Shown here piece by piece: positions 6,372-10,531 of a stretch of DNA of 10,531 nucleotides (within the stretch, counting starts at the first letter, position 1; each line of letters begins with the position of its first letter). Origin of the DNA: Pseudolysobacter sp. (GTDB lineage Bacteria; Pseudomonadota; Gammaproteobacteria; Xanthomonadales; Rhodanobacteraceae). Location: contig JANXUW010000326.1 of NCBI GenBank assembly GCA_025351985.1, positions 1-10,531 of the forward strand. The letters are read 5' to 3'. Both the position numbers and the translations under genes were made by a program. The notes below the pieces were generated by a model that saw only the letters and a program-made list of their open reading frames with translations, did not search any database and was not told the origin of the DNA.

Positions 6372-6390
6372 GACGCTCGCCGCGAGCGTC
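6372..6390. terminator. Perfect hairpin after corA, between convergent genes
   Basis: Arms GACGCTCG (6372-6379) and CGAGCGTC (6383-6390) form a perfect 8-bp stem with loop CCG, 20 nt after the corA stop. The palindrome AACAATTGTT (6391-6400) follows directly. There is no T-run on either strand. Its place between converging corA and the VOC gene favours a (possibly two-way) terminator. The remaining gap to 6485 also has a 12-bp palindrome, GCAGGCGCCTGC (6448-6459). Confidence 0.5.
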
Positions 6391-6485
6391 AACAATTGTT
6401 CACGCTCGCACACGTTTCGGGTCATTGCCGCCGCACGTTTAAATTCTGCAGGCGCCTGCTTGCTGTGGCGTGATGCCGAGGCGAC

Positions 6486-6905
6486 TCAGACTTTGGCTTT
6501 GCCGCCATTGACCATCCATCGCGTGCCAAAACGATCGGTCAGCATGCCGAACGCCTCGACCCAGAAGGTTTCCTCGAACGGCATGGTCACTGTGCCGCCG
6601 TCGGCCAATACATCGAATATCTTTTTCGCATCGGCCACTGTGGTGTAAGCTAGTGACAGCGCGAAACCGCTCATGCCGGGATAAGCGTGACCGGCCATCC
6701 AGTCGGACGCCATCAATACGCCGCCGGCAAAATCCAGGCGCGCGTGGATGATGCGCGCGGGGCTATCGGGCGGTGTCTGCGCCGCTGCCGTGGGATCATC
6801 GGCCTGGGTCATCGACATTTCGATCTTGCCGCCGAGCGCGCGCTCGTAATAATGCATGGCTTCGGCGCAGTTGCCATCGAAAAACAAATAGGCGGTCATT
6901 TGCAT
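6486..6905 (-). CDS. VOC-superfamily protein, PhnB-like
   Basis: A 139-residue single-domain protein of the vicinal oxygen chelate fold, PhnB-like branch. Visible blocks are the first beta-alpha unit (YLFFDGNCAEAMHYYERALGG, residues 6-26), a central GGVLMASD strand (61-68) and the C-terminal FWVEAFGMLTDRFGTRWMVN region (114-133), which closely follows the PhnB pattern. These proteins are small, cytosolic and mostly of unknown function. Many lack the metal ligands of true glyoxalases, and old annotations as demethylubiquinone methyltransferase are unreliable. The start is supported by AAGGAA 5 nt before the ATG. It lies 281 bp downstream of the acyltransferase on the same strand, far enough for a promoter of its own, and converges on corA. 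Confidence 0.92.
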   Translation of the reverse strand: MQMTAYLFFDGNCAEAMHYYERALGGKIEMSMTQADDPTAAAQTPPDSPARIIHARLDFAGGVLMASDWMAGHAYPGMSGFALSLAYTTVADAKKIFDVLADGGTVTMPFEETFWVEAFGMLTDRFGTRWMVNGGKAKV

Positions 6906-6988
6906 GGTGATTCCTTTGATAGATGATTTATTGCGGAGTTGCGGTTGCTTGATGACGTCGAATCAGAACGCCCGTAATCGAGAGCTTG

Positions 6989-7017
6989 AAAAAAAAATCT
7001 CAATGCCGCTATCCGGC
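6989..7017 (-). terminator. Weak intrinsic-terminator-like element in the acyltransferase-VOC gap
   Basis: On the minus strand a 4-bp stem GCCG/CGGC (7005-7008 and 7014-7017, loop of 5) is followed after 7 nt by nine T residues (6989-6997). The T-run is the strongest in the window, but the stem is short and set back, so efficient termination is doubtful. If real, it would end the esterase-acyltransferase message with a 3' untranslated region of roughly 190 nt. The rest of the 281-bp gap (6906-7186) shows no gene I can support. It also holds a seven-T run at 7128-7134 and a perfect palindrome at 7052-7063. Confidence 0.3.
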
Positions 7018-7186
7018 GTGTAGTGCGTGCTGGTGATGGCGCACAACGGTTTGCATCGATGCAGCGATTCGCTCAGACCATACTGATGCGACGAACGTAG
7101 GCACGCAAAATCGACAGACGCAGCATCTTTTTTTGTTGCTGGATTTGCTGTGACGCCTGCCAGCGCAGTTCGGCCCACCGGAAAAA

Positions 7187-8371
7187 TCAGCGCGTGACGC
7201 GCGATTTCGCCGTAAACCTGCAACGCAACCAGCGCTCGCATCGCACCGAAAAACCACGCGCCACGAGCCAGCCAAGCAGCCACGATGAGCCGATCACCGG
7301 CACGTACCAGATAAAGCCCCACTCGACGCCCAGGCCACTGGCATGAGCGATGTCGAGCACACCGAAGACGCAGAACATGTGGAACAGATAAATTTCATAA
7401 CTGAGGCGGCCGCACGAGCGCAGCCCGCCGAGCCAGCGCAACCGCCACGGCGAAGTCGAAACCGCTTGCCAATGCAAGCCGAGCACGAGCGTTGCGGCAA
7501 AAAGACAGAGCAACAACACCGCGCCGTCGTGAATCAGATGCCAGACAAAACTCGCCGCAAACAACACTACACCGATACCAAGAATTCCAATCAGACAGAG
7601 TACCGGCGCAAGCCACGGTTTGGGTTGCGAAAATCGTGCAGCCAACATTGCCGTGAGCACGCCGATCGCAATCGCCGACATGCCGGGCAGATAGGCTTTC
7701 TCCAGCCAGATTTCATTGCCGACAATCGCCGCGCGTGTGAACGGTAGCGACAACGCCAGCAAACCCAGGCTCAGCGTAAATAACCAGCGGCTGCGGCCCA
7801 GCGTCAGGCACACCAGCGGGAACGCGATATAGAAAACTTCTTCGATCGACAACGACCAGAGCACATCCCAGCCACCCGGCAGATAGCCGGTCACACCCTC
7901 ATACCAGTTCAGATACAAACCAAGCGCCGCGGCAATGGCCGCGGGCAGCGATTGAGCGGGCTTGTCGATGACGAAATTCGGCACGTCGAGCAGATGCGAC
8001 AAGCTCAGTAGCGCGATGACCAGCAACAGGCACGGCACGATGCGCGCCGCACGCCGCAAATAAAATTCTCGCGGCGGCATCTGGCGCAACTCGCCCCAGC
8101 GCTCTTGCGCGCGGCGCGTGATCAGGAATCCGGAAATCACGAAAAAAATGAACACCGCTTCGTAACCGTTGTAATTCACGCGCTGCAGAAACCACGCCGG
8201 GATCAAGGTCGCCAGCGCGGTCTTTGCCAGCGGAATGCGTATGCCGATATGGTTGAGGATAACGAACAGGATCGACATGCCGCGCAGCGCGTCGATGCCG
8301 GCATTGCGATCCGTTGTCGCCGGATTTACCACGCGCAATGATGCTATCGCTGGATCAATTAGATCGCTCAT
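7187..8371 (-). CDS. Acyltransferase family 3 (OafA/YrhL-like) integral membrane protein
   Basis: A 394-residue multi-span inner-membrane acyltransferase. Family 3 marks in order: GIDALRGMSILFVILNH at 25-41 with the conserved Arg30 and the presumed active His41, GYEAVFIFFVISGFLI at 69-84, RRAARIVP at 106-113 and WSLSIEEVFYIAFP at 172-185. About ten hydrophobic spans run to a basic C-terminus. Such proteins transfer acetyl or other short acyl groups, usually to periplasmic or surface polysaccharides, O-antigen or peptidoglycan. The ATG at 8371 is chosen because ATGA overlaps the esterase stop by 4 bp and puts the family motif at the expected distance. The same frame stays open far upstream through the esterase, but that part is not coding. 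The acceptor is unknown; no glycan synthesis genes are in view. Confidence 0.94.
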   Translation of the reverse strand: MSDLIDPAIASLRVVNPATTDRNAGIDALRGMSILFVILNHIGIRIPLAKTALATLIPAWFLQRVNYNGYEAVFIFFVISGFLITRRAQERWGELRQMPPREFYLRRAARIVPCLLLVIALLSLSHLLDVPNFVIDKPAQSLPAAIAAALGLYLNWYEGVTGYLPGGWDVLWSLSIEEVFYIAFPLVCLTLGRSRWLFTLSLGLLALSLPFTRAAIVGNEIWLEKAYLPGMSAIAIGVLTAMLAARFSQPKPWLAPVLCLIGILGIGVVLFAASFVWHLIHDGAVLLLCLFAATLVLGLHWQAVSTSPWRLRWLGGLRSCGRLSYEIYLFHMFCVFGVLDIAHASGLGVEWGFIWYVPVIGSSWLLGWLVARGFSVRCERWLRCRFTAKSRVTR

Positions 8372-9309
8372 TTTGCCGGCTCGCGCTGCGTCAGAAACAA
8401 CTCCTGCAATGCCCACAACAATCCGCTCGGAAACGTCGTGGTGTGATACGCGCCAGGAATCACCTTCGTATGCAGTTGCAGGTTTTTGTAATTGTGCGAG
8501 CGCAGTTGTTTCACCATTGCCGCCTGATCGGCGACCATGTCGAAATCCGAACACTCCGATTTCAAACGTCCGCACGGCGCCGGATGTTCCATTTGACCGA
8601 TGGCAAAAAACACGTTGGCCTTGAGGTCGGTGTGATGTGTGGCGAACGCCGTCTCCTGCTCGAACATCGTCCGGTTGTTGTACCAGAGCGACGTGCTCGT
8701 GAGGATATAGTTCTGGAACAGCTCGGGCTCGTTGAGCATCACCCATAACCCGAACAAACCGCCGTAGGATTGCCCGGCCAGCGTGCGTCGCTGCGCATCG
8801 ATACGATAGGTTTTTTCGACCAGCGGCATGACTTCGTTTTCGAGAAATCCGAGATAGGCGCGCGCGCCGCCGGTGGCATAAGGTTTGTGACGAATGTCGA
8901 GCGTCGGCGTGAGATCGCGTTCGCGGCTGATGGCGCCATCCTCGCCTTGCGCATACGACAGACCGACCAGGATGAACTCCTCGAACGTGCCGTGACTGAA
9001 CGGCACACGCGTTTCGCCCGACGCGACCTGAAACGTGTACGGCCCGTCGTTGAGATAAACCACGGGATAGCGGTGCTGCGCATTTTCCGGCTTGTCGTAC
9101 CCGGGCGGCAGCTTGATGTAGATTTCGTAGCTGCGCTGCAGTTTCGACGATGCCAGCGTATGCACAAAACTGTGCTCGATCTGGAACGGCGGCAGCGCAT
9201 TTTCCGTTGTCGGCGCAATCGCATCGGCCGCGAACGAGCCATCCACGGACAGTAATACCGACAACAACAAACCGGCGATCGACAACGATCGACTCACTAT
9301 TTTTTTCAT
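8368..9309 (-). CDS. Secreted alpha/beta-hydrolase, putative esterase family
   Basis: A 313-residue exported hydrolase of the putative-esterase family (esterase D/IroE-like, PF00756 type). The signal peptide spans about 1-27 (MKKIVSRSLSIAGLLLSVLL, then GSFA before ADAI). The mature domain has the early strands YEIYIKLPPGYD and YPVVYLNDG (61-89), the nucleophile elbow GQSYGG at 179-184 with Ser181, and a late His289 in GAYHTTTFP as the likely catalytic base. The acid cannot be fixed by eye. Cys246 and Cys253 could form a disulfide, consistent with a periplasmic or external location. Relatives hydrolyse siderophore esters, acyl-glutathione or acyl-sugar esters; none of these can be assigned here. 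GGGGAAG precedes the ATG closely. It leads a two-gene operon with the acyltransferase (4-bp overlap) and is divergent from cstA. Confidence 0.93.
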   Translation of the reverse strand: MKKIVSRSLSIAGLLLSVLLSVDGSFAADAIAPTTENALPPFQIEHSFVHTLASSKLQRSYEIYIKLPPGYDKPENAQHRYPVVYLNDGPYTFQVASGETRVPFSHGTFEEFILVGLSYAQGEDGAISRERDLTPTLDIRHKPYATGGARAYLGFLENEVMPLVEKTYRIDAQRRTLAGQSYGGLFGLWVMLNEPELFQNYILTSTSLWYNNRTMFEQETAFATHHTDLKANVFFAIGQMEHPAPCGRLKSECSDFDMVADQAAMVKQLRSHNYKNLQLHTKVIPGAYHTTTFPSGLLWALQELFLTQREPAK

Positions 9310-9377
9310 CTTCCCCAGCCCGGATCAGTTCGCGCGGAGGATAAGAGAGGCGGCGTAAAATTCTCGTTGCTCGGTAC

Positions 9378-9421
9378 CAGCGCACAGCCTCGACTAAAGC
9401 GAGACTAAAGTATGTGCGCTG
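9378..9421. promoter_or_regulatory. Inverted repeat enclosing two GACTAAAG copies upstream of cstA
   Basis: Perfect 9-bp arms CAGCGCACA (9378-9386) and TGTGCGCTG (9413-9421) enclose 26 nt with two identical octamers GACTAAAG (9392-9399 and 9403-9410), 11 bp apart or about one helical turn. A small inner stem, CTCG/CGAG (9389-9392 and 9400-9403), uses bases of both. It ends 60 nt before the cstA ATG in the 172-bp divergent esterase/cstA region. It may be an operator for a regulator binding on one face, or a structured cstA leader. No clear promoter hexamers are evident. Confidence 0.45.
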
Positions 9422-9481
9422 CGTCTTGACCTGAGCGCGGCGGAAACCGATGCTGTCACCTTCGTTTGGGGAGGCGCCGTT

Positions 9482-10531
9482 ATGCCCATCATCGCTCGTA
9501 ATCTGGCTTGGCTCGTATTCGCCGTATTCGGCGCGTTCTGTCTCGGCGTAGTCGCCCTCGAACGCGGCGAAAACATCAATGCGTTATGGCTGGTCGCCGC
9601 ATCCGTGTCGGTGTTCATGATCGCCTACCGGTTCTACAGTCGCTACATCGCGACAAACGTATTGCAACTCGACGGCAGTCGCGCCACACCGGCGCAGCGG
9701 CGCAACGACGGCCTCGATTTTGTACCGACCGACAAGAACGTATTGTTCGGCCATCATTTCGCCGCGATCGCCGGCGCCGGTCCGCTCGTCGGCCCCGTGC
9801 TTGCCGCGCAGATGGGTTACCTGCCCGGCACCTTGTGGATCCTCGTCGGCGTGCTGTTCGCCGGTGGCGTGCAGGATTTCGTGATCCTGTTTCTGTCGGT
9901 GCGCCGCGATGGCAAGAGCCTCGGCGAGATGATCCGTTCCGAACTCGGCAATGTCGCCGGCCTGATCGCGATGATCGGCATCCTCATGATCATGATCATC
10001 CTGCTGGCGGTACTCGCGCTGATCGTGGTCAAGGCGCTGGCGATCAGCCCGTGGGGCACGTTCACGGTGATGGCGACGATTCCGATCGCGGTATTGATGG
10101 GCATTTATCTGCGCTTCGTGCGGCCCGGCAAGATTCTCGAAGTCTCGGTGGTGGGTTTCTTTCTTTTGCTGCTCGCGATCTGGGGCGGTGGCCAGGTTGC
10201 GGCCAGCCCCGATCTCGCGCCAGCTTTCACCTTCGATGGCAAAGCGCTGGCGTGGATGCTGATCGGCTACGGTTTTGTCGCCTCGGTGATGCCGGTGTGG
10301 CTGTTGCTGGCGCCACGCGATTATTTATCGACCTTCCTGAAAATCGGTACGGTCGGGCTGCTCGCCGTGGCGATCGTGTTCGTCATGCCGCCGCTGCACA
10401 TGCCGGCGATTACCAAGTTCGTCGATGGCAGCGGTCCGGTCTGGGCCGGCAGCTTGTTCCCGTTCCTGTTCATCACGATCGCGTGCGGCTCGGTCTCCGG
10501 TTTCCACGCGCTGATCTCTTCCGGCACCACG
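9482..10531 (+). CDS. cstA: CstA-family carbon-starvation/pyruvate-type carrier, N-terminal half
   Basis: The first 350 residues of an open reading frame that runs off the right edge. Family proteins are about 700 residues, so about half is present. The signature DFVPTDKNVLFGHHFAAI starts at residue 79, followed by GAGPLVGPVLAAQ (98-110), then GGVQDF and RRDGKSLGEM; the window ends in the conserved SGFHALISSGTT. Many hydrophobic spans place it in the inner membrane. E. coli relatives CstA and BtsT are proton-coupled carriers, BtsT for pyruvate, with peptide uptake also reported for CstA. The substrate here is undecided. The ATG at 9482 has a strong Shine-Dalgarno, GGGGAGG at 9468-9474, 7 nt away. 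E. coli cstA is repressed by CsrA at its ribosome binding site. The GGA triplets at 9442 and 9470 could allow the same, but that is only suggestive. Confidence 0.96.
   Translation, partial: MPIIARNLAWLVFAVFGAFCLGVVALERGENINALWLVAASVSVFMIAYRFYSRYIATNVLQLDGSRATPAQRRNDGLDFVPTDKNVLFGHHFAAIAGAGPLVGPVLAAQMGYLPGTLWILVGVLFAGGVQDFVILFLSVRRDGKSLGEMIRSELGNVAGLIAMIGILMIMIILLAVLALIVVKALAISPWGTFTVMATIPIAVLMGIYLRFVRPGKILEVSVVGFFLLLLAIWGGGQVAASPDLAPAFTFDGKALAWMLIGYGFVASVMPVWLLLAPRDYLSTFLKIGTVGLLAVAIVFVMPPLHMPAITKFVDGSGPVWAGSLFPFLFITIACGSVSGFHALISSGTT

Noticed and set aside
6963..7322. 119-codon minus-strand frame overlapping the acyltransferase 3' end
   Set aside because: No Shine-Dalgarno or domain and it begins inside the acyltransferase; more likely non-coding sequence plus an out-of-frame tail.
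8372..9385. Upstream extension of the acyltransferase frame to give a 732-residue protein
   Set aside because: The extra 338 codons overlap the esterase in another frame and read as Arg/Ala-rich shadow sequence. The ATG at 8371 with the ATGA overlap and family motif explains the true start.
9310..9481. CRP/Clp site of the TGTGA-N6-TCACA type before cstA, as known in E. coli
   Set aside because: I found TGTG and GTCA fragments but no pair with the right spacing.

Overview
The window looks like ordinary chromosomal DNA of a high-GC gammaproteobacterium. The order ybeZ-ybeY-ybeX is the conserved gammaproteobacterial arrangement. The mix of a bacterial S10 peptidase, a CstA carrier and a secreted esterase would suit the Lysobacterales (Xanthomonadales), perhaps Rhodanobacteraceae, but that placement is inference from gene content, not from a search. 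I see no tRNA, rRNA, CRISPR array, insertion sequence, integrase or phage gene.

Layout. Minus strand, 1-601: the N-terminal third or so of an exported S10 serine-carboxypeptidase-like protein, running off the left edge, with an apparent one-base frameshift near 67-70. Minus strand, 803-1252: a small lipoprotein of unknown function, followed by a tandem-hairpin terminator candidate. Plus strand, 1426-5254: ybeZ (PhoH-like ATPase), ybeY (rRNA endonuclease), ybeX (CBS/CorC protein), then a DUF4105/Lnb-type membrane protein fused end to end with ybeX. Plus strand, 5351-6352: a CorA Mg2+/Co2+ channel. Minus strand, 6486-6905: a small PhnB-like VOC protein. Minus strand, 7187-9309: a secreted alpha/beta-hydrolase esterase overlapping by 4 bp an acyltransferase-3 membrane protein. 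Plus strand, 9482 to the right edge: the first 350 codons of a CstA-family carrier.

How the genes relate. YbeZ, YbeY and YbeX form the known ribosome maturation/quality-control and Mg2+-linked group, and CorA adds Mg2+ import next door. In Escherichia coli the gene after ybeX is lnt, which N-acylates lipoproteins. Here that slot holds a protein with the Lnb architecture (signal sequence, periplasmic domain with a His and a Cys in conserved settings, five C-terminal membrane spans). Lnb is the unrelated lipoprotein N-acyltransferase described in Bacteroides. A possible non-orthologous replacement of, or partner for, Lnt is the most interesting observation here. The esterase/acyltransferase pair could add and remove acyl groups on an envelope glycan.

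Non-coding signals. The 187-bp ybeY-ybeX gap is AT-rich and carries two perfect inverted repeats. The cstA upstream region carries a 9-bp inverted repeat enclosing two copies of GACTAAAG. The ybeZ and corA upstream regions also contain inverted repeats. All these are read by eye, without folding energies or database searches.
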